A DNA stretch of 64,000 nucleotides, from contig JAKRSH010000022.1 in NCBI GenBank assembly GCA_022402465.1, positions 62,001 through 126,000 on the forward strand, given 5' to 3'. Numbering within the stretch: the first letter of the stretch is position 1; each line of letters opens with the position of its first letter. This document shows positions 31,017-41,299 of the stretch, one piece after another. This DNA is from Leptospiraceae bacterium. GTDB lineage: Bacteria > Spirochaetota > Leptospiria > Leptospirales > Leptospiraceae. Below the pieces are notes generated by a model. It was not told the origin of the DNA. It searched no databases and worked only from the letters and a program-made list of their open reading frames with translations. A program made the translations under genes and the position numbers.

Positions 31017-32287
31017 AGACTCTTTTTCGCTTTTTCAAACTCTTCATTAGAATTTTTTAATTCAGGAATTGGATTCATTGTATTTATTAGGTTTTCTATT
31101 TTCTTTGTACGTAGTACGGTATTGGGATGAGTTTTTAAAATAGTATTATTATTTGCAAATTTAGAAATATGATTTAAATAATTAACATAACTGTGAGGCA
31201 AATAACCCAGTTGAATCATTAGTTGAACGGCAGATTCATCTGCTTCATATTCTGTATCTTTGTCGCGCCCTTTCTCATAAAATTCTTCATTATAAGCTTC
31301 TATAGCAATTGCTGTAGTGGATGAAACTATTTCAATTGAAGGAGTTGCAAGCAAAGAAGATATGATTTCTAAAACGATATTATCATGAGGGACTGCTTCA
31401 TGGTGATTTAAAACTACATGAGATATTTCATGAGATAATATTCCAACTAATTCAGATTCGATTTGGGTTTGCTCAAAAGCAGCTTTAGTAATAAAAATAA
31501 ATCCACCTGGACAAGCAAAAGCATTGATTTCATTAGAATCCAAGATTCCGAAACGAAAAGAAAGATCTTGCCTAGAAGTAATTTCTGCTATAGATTGCCC
31601 AAGATTGTTTAAGTATATAGTTAAGTTTTCATTTTTAATTAAACCATATTTCTTGATTAGCTTAGCAGATAAAATTCTACCCATTTTAACTTCTGCCTTA
31701 GTCTCTGCTGGGAGAGAATCATTAGCAAAACTAAGCAAAAAAGTATTATTCTTATTTTCAGTTACAATTTCATAAGTCTTAGTATTTTCTCTGGATGATT
31801 GACCAATATTTTCAAGCCACCTAACGGACTCAAAATCAAAATCTTCACTAGAACCTCTTACACGTAATTTTTCTGTTTCAGAAAGTCCCCTAGCAGCTGC
31901 TGTTTTCGTAAAGTCAGATGCTCTTTGCCTACCCAAGGCTTGTTCATTGGATGAATTTGTAGAACCCAGTTTTATTTGTTTGCCTGGAGGGAATGCTGAA
32001 ATAAATAATTTCGAAACATAGCCTGTTTTTTCACCATATCGAACCTGGTAAAATAGACCAGACTCTGACATTTTCTTAAGACTAGACCCAATACTTAAGA
32101 CTGTTCCATCAGAATTTAATTTTGGACTAGCTAATAATTTAGCTTTGGGGCTTTGAACATAATAAATTTCGTTGGAGAAAAGATTAGATGTGTTAAATAA
32201 AATGCAAATTGCTGAAAAATAAAATAGAATTAAGCTGATATTTTTAGAATTATTGTAAGGCATATTGAGATAATGATATTCGTACAA
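31013..32287 (-). CDS. M48-family metalloprotease with N-terminal SH3-like domain
   Basis: 424 aa; signal peptide, SH3b-like YYVQSPKAKLLASPKLNSDGTVLSIGSSLKKMSESGLFYQVRYGEKTGYV, protease motif GILSHEISHVVLNH and EYEADESAV. Confidence 0.9.
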   Translation of the reverse strand: MYEYHYLNMPYNNSKNISLILFYFSAICILFNTSNLFSNEIYYVQSPKAKLLASPKLNSDGTVLSIGSSLKKMSESGLFYQVRYGEKTGYVSKLFISAFPPGKQIKLGSTNSSNEQALGRQRASDFTKTAAARGLSETEKLRVRGSSEDFDFESVRWLENIGQSSRENTKTYEIVTENKNNTFLLSFANDSLPAETKAEVKMGRILSAKLIKKYGLIKNENLTIYLNNLGQSIAEITSRQDLSFRFGILDSNEINAFACPGGFIFITKAAFEQTQIESELVGILSHEISHVVLNHHEAVPHDNIVLEIISSLLATPSIEIVSSTTAIAIEAYNEEFYEKGRDKDTEYEADESAVQLMIQLGYLPHSYVNYLNHISKFANNNTILKTHPNTVLRTKKIENLINTMNPIPELKNSNEEFEKAKKSL

Positions 32288-32391
32288 TATGCACAGGAAA
32301 ATTCAATTTATTTCTTCTTTCTACAAGAAATTTTGAAGCCTAGTAAATTCAACATTGACAGATTCCAACGCTATACCAGTCATATCCTATT

Positions 32392-33909
32392 ATGAATCAA
32401 AAGTTAGTAATTTTTTTATTGATTTTTATATCTTTTTTCCAATGCAAACTTGGTAAAGATAAAAGCAATGATCCTCTAGAATTACTAGCCAGACTTTTGG
32501 TTCGCTTAAGCCTGAATGGCTCTGCCATTAATTCTGAATTACCAAGCAATGTTTCCGTTCCAGTTCCCCGTTCCATAAGAAAGGCTGATGCTGGATTGGC
32601 TTTATCAACCAAACAATTCAATACAAAAGACTTTAATAATCTTCTTTCAACCAATAATACAGGAATTGGTATATTGCAGGATGGTTCTTCTGTTATTTCG
32701 AAAATTTTACAAGATTCAAAAAGAGACCTAGTTCTCATTTCACCCGTATATGGCATAGCCAAAGACTCACCTGGAGTATGTATTCCTGGAGGTAGAGCGA
32801 GGACTGAGATTGGTCAGGCAGCTATAGATGAAATCTTAGACGGATTAATGAGATTAGGATTATCAAAAGAGGAAGCAGAAACTGAATTGATCTCTTTACA
32901 AGGACAAGGAATTCTTCCTCGCATTGGACAAAGCATTCCGACACCTGCTATTGTTTATAGGGTATCCTCCGAAAGATCTTACAACCATGAAGTTAGTTTT
33001 AGCTTTAGTGATAGTATCACAGTTCCTAAGACCTGCCCTAGCAATATAAATTCTAAAACGGCATTTGACAAAACCATTCGGTGGAATAATGATAAAAGCC
33101 AAATTTTTAGTTTTATTCAGAAAAGTATCAAGGTTTTAAATATAGATATTACAATCAATGCCTCGGTTACTTATTTTACTTCTGCTGAAAAGAAAGATAG
33201 ATCCGTATTGCAGACCAAATTAACAACTAAGCAAGGATCCAATAACGCTAGCGAAGTTTCTAAAACCTTAACAGTTGAAGAATGCAATTTAGAAACAGAT
33301 GAAAATACGAATAATTGTGTATCTTTAAATTTTAAATCTAAAGAAAAGAAATCTTCAACTATTACAGTCGATACCAATATCAATGGTAGAACAGACAATG
33401 AAGGTGGAAGAGCTATAACAAGCATCCAAGAAAGTGGAACCGGAGCTTCGGGAACTGATATAGAAATATATGAAAGTTTTGATCCAAATGGAAATATTAC
33501 ATGGATTGAATATTATGAAAATGGTGTTTATACTGATGGTTTTGGAACAGATGATGGAGATTATACCTTTGATGAGAACAATCTTTTCGATGGATTTATT
33601 GAACTTACCTTAGATTTAGGATGCGTTCCAGGTAATTGTATTGGAGATACTACTTTTGATGAATACGATGTATTCGTTATAGTTTATACTGGGGATGATC
33701 CAACAATTGATGAAAATGTAATTGGATATGGAATATTTGAAGATGATGGTGGAATGGATGGTTATACAATCTTAGATGAAACTTTCATAGTATATTACGG
33801 AGATGATATTGATAATCCAGCGACTGAGTTAACAGTTTGGCGCATTGAAATAGATGGTAATGACGACATTATCTACACCGAAATGGATGATACTCTTTCT
33901 TTTTTATAA
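32392..33909 (+). CDS. Putative lipoprotein with acidic C-terminal region
   Basis: 505 aa; MNQKLVIFLLIFISFFQC lipoprotein signal; C-terminal ~150 aa strongly D/E-rich. Confidence 0.75.
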   Translation: MNQKLVIFLLIFISFFQCKLGKDKSNDPLELLARLLVRLSLNGSAINSELPSNVSVPVPRSIRKADAGLALSTKQFNTKDFNNLLSTNNTGIGILQDGSSVISKILQDSKRDLVLISPVYGIAKDSPGVCIPGGRARTEIGQAAIDEILDGLMRLGLSKEEAETELISLQGQGILPRIGQSIPTPAIVYRVSSERSYNHEVSFSFSDSITVPKTCPSNINSKTAFDKTIRWNNDKSQIFSFIQKSIKVLNIDITINASVTYFTSAEKKDRSVLQTKLTTKQGSNNASEVSKTLTVEECNLETDENTNNCVSLNFKSKEKKSSTITVDTNINGRTDNEGGRAITSIQESGTGASGTDIEIYESFDPNGNITWIEYYENGVYTDGFGTDDGDYTFDENNLFDGFIELTLDLGCVPGNCIGDTTFDEYDVFVIVYTGDDPTIDENVIGYGIFEDDGGMDGYTILDETFIVYYGDDIDNPATELTVWRIEIDGNDDIIYTEMDDTLSFL

Positions 33910-33918
33910 TTCAAGACA

Positions 33919-35388
33919 ATGAAAAAAATAAAATTTACAACTCGTATCAATTACAAATTAGCCATTTTGTTTCTAACATTCAGTTCGACTTTAACTGCTT
34001 CGGAACCTTATAATAATATAACAGGATTTTATGGAGAGCGCTCTCCAGGACTTGCTGGAGCATTTACTGCTCTTTCGGATGATCCATCTGGGGCTTATTA
34101 CAATCCTGCTGGACTTGCCTTCTCTTATAGAGATGGCTTTTCAATTTCCGCAAGTAATTTTAAAAACTCCCAACGTAAGTACATTAATATCGATACACCT
34201 GGTCAAGTATACCAGCAAACACAGCAAAGCTTTGATCCTAATTTTGTGGGAATATTAAAATCAATAGATAACTGGAAATTTGGTTTCTCCATAGTGAATG
34301 CCTATACACTCAACTATGATAGAACAGATCAGGTTAATCTACCTCTTATTTCTCCTACTATCAATCAGACAAGAAATACCATTAAAGAAAACAGTTCTCA
34401 AATGTTAATAGGTCCTAGTGGATCTTATCTTATTACTGATAGATTATCTTTTGGATTTACTTTGTATTACTTGCAAGATGTAAAGAATTCATCTAAAACA
34501 CAATTCCAACAATTCTCCAATTCTTCTTATGTTATGCGGTCCTTAATTGATAATCGTATGACAACAGGACTTTTACCTATTATTGGATTCCAATATATGG
34601 CAACAGATAAGCTTTCATTGGGATTAAGCATGCGAAGAATTCTAGTTACAGGTGGCAATAGACTGTATAACGAAATTTATACAGATTCTCTGCGTGCTAG
34701 TGGCGCAAATGCAGTAGATTTTATTGAAGGAACCAACAATCAATTTAATTCTGTTGAATCTGGTGTAATAACAAATAGACCCAAACTAAATGCAGCCATT
34801 CCGGAGACTTCTGAAATAAGACTGGGAACTGCGATCTTTCCAAGTTCAAAGTTCTTAGCGTCCTTTGATATTATTTATACAACTGGATTCAAATCATTCA
34901 AAAACCAAGATGAAATTCAAATTTTTGGCAACCGAACAAATTATATCATTAATGACAAAGAAGTTAGAGAATTAACAAGGGTTTCCACTTTGAATTTTGC
35001 CACTGGAGCAGAATATTATATTGCTGATACATTTGCTATCTCTGGTGGAATTTTCACAAACCAAGCAAATACAAGGCCTATTTCTTGGACTGAATCAGCC
35101 ATAGATTTAGGTTTGCAAAGTAATATAGGTAACCAATTGCAATTTCGAAATGGAAACAATTCATTAACTTATAAGATACCAAGAAGTGGCACCAATCCAA
35201 GATCTGAACACTCTGACAATAGAGGTATCAGTTTAGGTGTTTCCTGGGTTACATCAAAGTCTTCCATTTCACTAACTTACATTCGAGAGTTTGGTCGAGG
35301 AAATTCCAGGATTGATCCCAATTCTTTGTCCCAGACATTTGAATACAAATCAGAAATTCTTTATATTATGATTAGTTCAAGGAATTAA
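33919..35388 (+). CDS. OmpP1/FadL-family outer membrane protein
   Basis: 489 aa; signal peptide and SPGLAGAFTALSDDPSGAYYNPAGLAF; C-terminal aromatic beta-strand pattern. Confidence 0.88.
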   Translation: MKKIKFTTRINYKLAILFLTFSSTLTASEPYNNITGFYGERSPGLAGAFTALSDDPSGAYYNPAGLAFSYRDGFSISASNFKNSQRKYINIDTPGQVYQQTQQSFDPNFVGILKSIDNWKFGFSIVNAYTLNYDRTDQVNLPLISPTINQTRNTIKENSSQMLIGPSGSYLITDRLSFGFTLYYLQDVKNSSKTQFQQFSNSSYVMRSLIDNRMTTGLLPIIGFQYMATDKLSLGLSMRRILVTGGNRLYNEIYTDSLRASGANAVDFIEGTNNQFNSVESGVITNRPKLNAAIPETSEIRLGTAIFPSSKFLASFDIIYTTGFKSFKNQDEIQIFGNRTNYIINDKEVRELTRVSTLNFATGAEYYIADTFAISGGIFTNQANTRPISWTESAIDLGLQSNIGNQLQFRNGNNSLTYKIPRSGTNPRSEHSDNRGISLGVSWVTSKSSISLTYIREFGRGNSRIDPNSLSQTFEYKSEILYIMISSRN

Positions 35389-35407
35389 AATAATCTTATA
35401 AACCCTA

Positions 35408-36376
35408 TCAAGCAGAACTGGCTTTCCTTAGTCTATCCCAGATAGTATCTGCATGTTCTCCATCTTTAGGCTCTTGGCAATAGATAATTTCAATATTAGC
35501 TTTATCACAATCTAACAAAAATTTATACAAAGACTTCATATACTCTAAATTATGGAATACAATTTTATCAAAATTAGAAATATCACTCATAGTAAATCCT
35601 ATTCTAGCTATTTTAGGAATGGATTTATCCATAGAATTTTCAAGATGATTAGAAACAATGTAATGTTTGGATTGAATTGCTTGAACAGAAGGCAAAATTT
35701 TAGAAATAAATATTTTCCCATTAGGTGCATAGTGACGGTATTTCATACCTGGACTGATAATTTCTGAAGACTCATGGACTTTAACCTGAATACCAAGCCT
35801 TGTTTCTATCATTCTTCGGTCAATACTACCAGTCCTAAGTAAGCTTACTTTTCCTTGGCTCAGATCCAAAACGGTAGATTCCATACTATAGCTTGGCTCA
35901 GTAGCTTTCAAAAATCCATCAACCTTTCCAGAAAATTCTTCCAAGACGTCCTCCATTTTTGTATAGGAAGGCTTACCAGATGGATTAGCAGAAGGCGCAG
36001 CGATGGGACCAGATAGGGAAATTAATTTCCTAGCTTCAGCATGATCAGGTATTCTTACAGCAACAGTGCTTAGCCCACAGCTAAACAAAGAATCACTCTT
36101 TTTCTTTAAGACAAGAGTGAGCGGTCCTGGAGAAAATTCATCTAATAAGACTTTTGCGATAGCTGAAACTTCACAGTATTTTTCTATTTCTGATTTATCT
36201 GCAAAATGAACAATCAAAGGATTATCGGACGGTCGATTTTTAATGGAGTAGATTTTTAAACAAGCATCCGTATTGGTTGCCAAAGCTCCAATTCCATAAA
36301 CTGTCTCAGTAGGAAAAATAACAATGCCCCCATTTTTGAGAATGGAGGCAAGTTTTTCGACAGATTCAGTAAACAA
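35408..36376 (-). CDS. L-threonylcarbamoyladenylate synthase (Sua5/YciO/YrdC family)
   Basis: 322 aa; GGIVIFPTETVYGIGALATN, IKNRPSDNPLIVHF, GPIAAPSANPSGKPSYT; Sua5-type C-terminal domain with SPGMKYRHYAP. Confidence 0.95.
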   Translation of the reverse strand: MFTESVEKLASILKNGGIVIFPTETVYGIGALATNTDACLKIYSIKNRPSDNPLIVHFADKSEIEKYCEVSAIAKVLLDEFSPGPLTLVLKKKSDSLFSCGLSTVAVRIPDHAEARKLISLSGPIAAPSANPSGKPSYTKMEDVLEEFSGKVDGFLKATEPSYSMESTVLDLSQGKVSLLRTGSIDRRMIETRLGIQVKVHESSEIISPGMKYRHYAPNGKIFISKILPSVQAIQSKHYIVSNHLENSMDKSIPKIARIGFTMSDISNFDKIVFHNLEYMKSLYKFLLDCDKANIEIIYCQEPKDGEHADTIWDRLRKASSA

Positions 36377-36386
36377 GGATGATTAA

Positions 36387-38324
36387 TTATTCGTAAATAA
36401 TATCTTCTTTCAATGGTTTAACACTAGGAACTTCTTGGGGTTTTGAAGTTGGAAGTTCGTTTACTGGAACAAGTTTGGAATTAGAATCCTTTGTCTCTTT
36501 TTTAACTTGAGGTAAAATTTTCTCCCCATCAATTGTAGAATCTGAGGGTAGTGTTTTATTTTTATCTAAATCTTTAGAAGGAGTCTCTGTTGCTTTAGCA
36601 ATGGGTGCAACAGATTCCCGATTCGTAGAAAGATTGTTTTTAGTAGGCACACTCTTAACAGTCGTTAAAGTATTTAAAGGTATTTTCTTGGACTCTACTT
36701 GCTTTTCTATTTTTGAAGAAGATGAAAGATTGGTCTTTGAAACTTTTGGTTCTTTGTCCTTACTCGCTGCTGCATCCGCAATCACTGTTGGTTTTTCATC
36801 AGCGTATAAATCGGTAGCAAGAGGAACAGCTGGAAGTTTATTCGTTGCTAGCAATTCAAGATAATCATTGATTTCTGGATCATTATCTGAAATCAATTGC
36901 CAGAAAGAAAAACCTGCTAATCCATACTTTCGAAGTAGAGTCATCTTTTGTTCAAAGGCTTTACGATTCATGTAAAATGCAACACGATCACATCCAGCAG
37001 ATTGGTACCAAAGAGTTGGATCTTCGTAGATTTTATTTTCATGAACCCATGAGAATTTACTTAGATTAGTCCAATTCGCTGTGCGATTGCCTTGGCTAAG
37101 TATGCTAGTAATGTCTGTTGGTTGGTGGATGATTGGATTCATAGCCTTAATTCTTTTGACATCAGAATAGTAAACTGACTTAGCAGAAACATTGCAATTC
37201 AAAGCCCAATCATAACCGTAGGTTGGTATCGCCATGTATAACTTTTCAGAAGGAACTCTTTTCTTAGCATATTTAATAATATCTTTCAACCAAACATTGG
37301 GAGCTTGAGGTCCAGGTCCTGGATTTCTATACTTTCTTGGATGAAGTTCATAAGCCATTACTTTCAAACGATCCACATGCTTGCCAAGAAATTCATAATC
37401 ATGAGTCATAGGTCCACGCCAGTTTTCCTTGAAATCCACAAGAATATCATTTTTCAAACCCTTACATTTCGTAAGCTTCCCTTTAGGATTCGGAGTTTTT
37501 GGGTGAACAGCAACAGAAAGAAGTTTGTTTTTTTTCTTGAGTTCTTTAGAAAGCAGAACTATAAACTCTTCAAACTTTTCTTTCTTATCGCAACTCATTC
37601 CTTCATAGTCGATATCAATTCCATCGTAATCATAAGTCATTACTTCATTCACTATGATTTGAATATGCTTATCACGGATATCGCTACGCCCGTTCATTCC
37701 AATATTTTCTGAAATTTTCTCTTTAGGATTTTCCCAACGAAAAATTGTCGGTATAATTTTGACTTTAGGGTTTAAGCTTCGAAGCTCAGCAACTCTTTCT
37801 AGTTTTGACTTTGAACTCCACGAATGAGCAAGTTCTCCGTTGTTGGTCAAACCACCCTTCATAGAGTAGATAAAAGGATGAATTTCATCATAAAGATGTA
37901 CAACCTTTTTCATTGCCTCGTAGTCAGAGAACCAAGTTGAAGATCGAATCCCACTTGCCTTGGAATCCTTGGATGAATCAGAATTAGAAGATTCCCCTTT
38001 GGGATCGCTAGAAAATAATTCTTCCAATACACTCTTAAAAGCAAATTTATCGGATTCTTCTTCCTTTGCAAGGGAAGTATCCGTTTCTGAATCACTCACG
38101 AGCTTGTTTTCTTCTTGGAATGCCTTAACAACACCATCTCCCATGGAAGCATGGTAGACTTGTTTGGGATTAGATTCTGCTTCTTCCCAATGGATAAGTC
38201 CTATACCCAAGTAAAAGGAAAGAAGACATAAAAATAACCATGAGCTAAAAATGAAATAGTACTTCCAAGAAACTTTTTCCTTAGAATTGGAATATTTGCC
38301 TTCCATTGGATTTTCTTCTGACAT
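36387..38324 (-). CDS. Glycoside hydrolase family 18-like protein
   Basis: 645 aa; catalytic motif YDGIDIDYEGM; N-terminal TM; Ser/Lys/Pro-rich C-terminal tail. Confidence 0.9.
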   Translation of the reverse strand: MSEENPMEGKYSNSKEKVSWKYYFIFSSWLFLCLLSFYLGIGLIHWEEAESNPKQVYHASMGDGVVKAFQEENKLVSDSETDTSLAKEEESDKFAFKSVLEELFSSDPKGESSNSDSSKDSKASGIRSSTWFSDYEAMKKVVHLYDEIHPFIYSMKGGLTNNGELAHSWSSKSKLERVAELRSLNPKVKIIPTIFRWENPKEKISENIGMNGRSDIRDKHIQIIVNEVMTYDYDGIDIDYEGMSCDKKEKFEEFIVLLSKELKKKNKLLSVAVHPKTPNPKGKLTKCKGLKNDILVDFKENWRGPMTHDYEFLGKHVDRLKVMAYELHPRKYRNPGPGPQAPNVWLKDIIKYAKKRVPSEKLYMAIPTYGYDWALNCNVSAKSVYYSDVKRIKAMNPIIHQPTDITSILSQGNRTANWTNLSKFSWVHENKIYEDPTLWYQSAGCDRVAFYMNRKAFEQKMTLLRKYGLAGFSFWQLISDNDPEINDYLELLATNKLPAVPLATDLYADEKPTVIADAAASKDKEPKVSKTNLSSSSKIEKQVESKKIPLNTLTTVKSVPTKNNLSTNRESVAPIAKATETPSKDLDKNKTLPSDSTIDGEKILPQVKKETKDSNSKLVPVNELPTSKPQEVPSVKPLKEDIIYE

Positions 38325-38447
38325 AAACCGTGCCTAATAATATCTTTTTATAAGTATCGAAAGATTTGTCTTAATTGAATAAAATAAAATCTGATTCTTT
38401 GATTTTTCTAGTTTTAATAATCGATCCGCCAGATAAAGTAAAAAATC

Positions 38448-39152
38448 ATGCATCTCACCAAACCATATAAACTTTTCCTGATATTGAATAGTATCTTCCT
38501 TACTTTTCTCTTAATGGCAGAAGTAATTGGAAGTAAATTATTTACTTTTCTTGGATTTACTATGACCTTAGGTGTTATACCATTTCCTGTCACTTTTATA
38601 ATCACAGATTTGTTAAATGAATACTTTGGAAGAAAAGGCGTTCGTCTAACCACTATCCTTGGAATGCTAATGGTTATAGTTGCCTACTTTCTTATACTTA
38701 TAGGAATAGCAATCCCTGCCATGCCTGATTCTCCTGTTAACGACCAGGCTTTTGAAATGGTTTTTTTTAATTCTAGCTTAGTGATAATTGGATCAATAAC
38801 CGCCTATGTTATTGGGCAAATGATAGATATTCAAGTTTTTCACTACCTGAGAATCAAAACCCAAGGGAAAAAGATCTGGCTGAGAGCTACAGGCTCAACT
38901 ATTATTTCGCAACTTGTAGATTCCTTTGTGGTTATCTTTATTGCATTTGGTCAATATCTTGCTCTTGAAAAATTATTGAATATTTCCATGACGAATTTTG
39001 TATACAAGCTAGGTGTTGCAATTTTAATCACACCATTACTTTACTTGGCTCACAATTGGCTGGATACTTATTTAGGTGAGGAAGCTGATAATCTGAAGCG
39101 CAATGCAATGGACGGGAAGGAAAATTATGGCAACACCATCGAAGCTGGATGA
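38448..39152 (+). CDS. Queuosine precursor transporter (YhhQ family)
   Basis: 234 aa; polytopic; VIGSKLFTFLGFTMTLGVIPFPVTFIITDLLNEYFG and TGSTIISQLVDSFVVIFIAF motifs. Confidence 0.93.
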   Translation: MHLTKPYKLFLILNSIFLTFLLMAEVIGSKLFTFLGFTMTLGVIPFPVTFIITDLLNEYFGRKGVRLTTILGMLMVIVAYFLILIGIAIPAMPDSPVNDQAFEMVFFNSSLVIIGSITAYVIGQMIDIQVFHYLRIKTQGKKIWLRATGSTIISQLVDSFVVIFIAFGQYLALEKLLNISMTNFVYKLGVAILITPLLYLAHNWLDTYLGEEADNLKRNAMDGKENYGNTIEAG

Positions 39153-40059
39153 AGACTTAGTATTTCCTCTCCCATTTTGGTTTCAAATTCATTGTCTTTG
39201 GAAATATATTATTGCTTTATTCAGTAATTCAAATTCCAAACAAAGTATTCGATATACTAAATCCATTTCAAATGATCCTATGGAAATGAACCAGACTACT
39301 CTTATCCTAGGTCACAGGGGCAGTAAAGGAACTCTACCTGAAAATTCCCTACAGGGCTTTAGAGAAGCAAGCACCAAATCCGATGGCTTTGAGCTAGACA
39401 CGCAATTATGTAAATCGGGTGAGCTCATAGTTCTCCATGATTCTACTCTAGATCGAACAAGCACAGGCTCAGGTTTGGTATCTCAGTTTCGGTTAGAAGA
39501 ACTTCTTAGGTTTACTTTGGATAATGGAGAAAGGATTCCCACCTTACTTGAAGTGATAGGTAATTTTTCAGGTAAAACACTCATTAATATTGAAATTAAG
39601 AAAGAATCTTCTCTCACCAAGACAAAAGCATCAGCACTTGCCTTGGCAGAATTGCTGAAAAATCAAGATTCTAATTCTATAATTATATCTTCATTCTCTC
39701 CACTTGCCCTTTATTTTGTCAAAAATTTCTTACCAAATATGAAAATTGCTCAGTTAATAGCTGATCCCCGAACCAGTAAATTAAAAGGACTTAAAGGTAA
39801 ATTATTAGGATCCTATTTTTATGCAAAAGCTTTGCAAACAGACGGAATTGTTTGGGAAAAATCTTATTTACTAGATTTTCACAAGGACATTTACCAATTG
39901 AAAGCAAAAGGATACTCCGTTTTCATTTACACTTCCAATGAAGAAAAAGAATGGGAGTTCTTCTTAACTCATAAGATCAATGGAATCATTACTGACTTTC
40001 CTCAGAAAGCTAAAGAATTTATTGAGACTTACTATGACTCATCCAAGAATTCAAGGTAG
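39127..40059 (+). CDS. Glycerophosphodiester phosphodiesterase family protein
   Basis: GHRGSKGTLPENSLQGFREA, FELDTQL, LHDSTLDRTS; several in-frame starts (39103, 39127, 39280), true start uncertain. Confidence 0.9.
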   Translation: MATPSKLDEDLVFPLPFWFQIHCLWKYIIALFSNSNSKQSIRYTKSISNDPMEMNQTTLILGHRGSKGTLPENSLQGFREASTKSDGFELDTQLCKSGELIVLHDSTLDRTSTGSGLVSQFRLEELLRFTLDNGERIPTLLEVIGNFSGKTLINIEIKKESSLTKTKASALALAELLKNQDSNSIIISSFSPLALYFVKNFLPNMKIAQLIADPRTSKLKGLKGKLLGSYFYAKALQTDGIVWEKSYLLDFHKDIYQLKAKGYSVFIYTSNEEKEWEFFLTHKINGIITDFPQKAKEFIETYYDSSKNSR

Positions 40060-41299
40060 GCCGTATCAATAGTAGAATGAGTGCTGAACTTATTGCAAAA
40101 CCGATAAATACACCAAAGAAGACTGTTAAAGGTATTTCTGAAACCATCCCTGAGAATACCCCACCTAAATAATGTGCAATAGCATTGGAGAGAAACCAAA
40201 TTCCCATCATCATTGATGTTAGATGAGTTGGTGCAAGCTCTGAAACCATAGATAAACCTACAGGTGAAAGACAGAGTTCTCCGAGCGTATTGAAAAGATA
40301 AGCCAATAATAAATAATGCATTCCAGCAAATCCGACAAGTGCGATTTGCCTTGCACCTAGTACCAAACAGGCGAAACCTAGACTTAGAAGAACTAATCCC
40401 AAGGCAAATTTAATGGGTTTATCGGGCTCCCTATTTCTTCGAGCAAGACTAGTCCACATTTTCGCAAATATAGGCGCAAAAATTAAGATAAATATAGGAT
40501 TCACTGATTGAAACACAGAAGCAGGAATCATCCATTCACCTATGGATCTGTCTACATATCGATCAGCAAAAAGATTCATGGAAGAACCTGCCTGTTCGAA
40601 GGCTGCCCAAAAAAATATAGAGAAAAAAGAAAGAACAAGAATGGTCTTGATTCTGTTCCTTTCAATGGAACTTAATTTTATTCCAGAGATATCGGAAATA
40701 ATTTTTTTCTCAGGTTTTATTCCTATATGACTTGGTAATAATTTCTGACCAAAGTAAAATACTAAAACTCCAATTCCCATGCCTATTCCAGCTGCACCAA
40801 AGCCGTAATGCCAATCCATTTTCTCACCTAAGCTACCACAGATGATGGGACCTAAAAATCCTCCTAGATTGATTCCCATATAAAAAATAGTATATCCGCT
40901 ATCACGCATACTTTCATTTTTTTCGTAAAGAGAACCAACTAAACTGGACATATTGGGCTTAAAGAATCCATTTCCAACTACAAGAAGAAACAAGCCGAAG
41001 AAGAAGAATTCTATTTCTTCAAAGGCAAGGCTTAGATGACCAAAGCCCATCAGAACACCACCTATCAAAATAGATCTTCTGAGTCCTAAAAATCTATCAG
41101 ATAGCCAGCCACCGATAATGGGCGTTAAATAAACAAGACCAGTGTAAGCGCCGTAAAGTTGACCTGCAGATCGATCACTAAATCCAAGAAACTTAACTGC
41201 ATATAGAACCAGTAAGGCTCTCATACCATAGTAACTAAATCTTTCCCACATTTCTGTTAGGAAAAGAATTGGTAAGGCTTTTGGGTGAGAAGTATTCAT
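40019..41299 (-). CDS. POT/PTR-family peptide MFS transporter
   Basis: 426 aa; FLTEMWERFSYYGMRALLVLY, YTGLVYLTPIIGGWLSDR, FYMGINLGGFLGPIICG. Confidence 0.95.
   Translation of the reverse strand: MNTSHPKALPILFLTEMWERFSYYGMRALLVLYAVKFLGFSDRSAGQLYGAYTGLVYLTPIIGGWLSDRFLGLRRSILIGGVLMGFGHLSLAFEEIEFFFFGLFLLVVGNGFFKPNMSSLVGSLYEKNESMRDSGYTIFYMGINLGGFLGPIICGSLGEKMDWHYGFGAAGIGMGIGVLVFYFGQKLLPSHIGIKPEKKIISDISGIKLSSIERNRIKTILVLSFFSIFFWAAFEQAGSSMNLFADRYVDRSIGEWMIPASVFQSVNPIFILIFAPIFAKMWTSLARRNREPDKPIKFALGLVLLSLGFACLVLGARQIALVGFAGMHYLLLAYLFNTLGELCLSPVGLSMVSELAPTHLTSMMMGIWFLSNAIAHYLGGVFSGMVSEIPLTVFFGVFIGFAISSALILLLIRPTLNSWMSHSKSQ

Noticed and set aside
38325-38447. PreQ1 riboswitch upstream of the YhhQ-family transporter
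   Set aside because: No PreQ1-I or -II consensus stem and tail visible in the 123-bp leader
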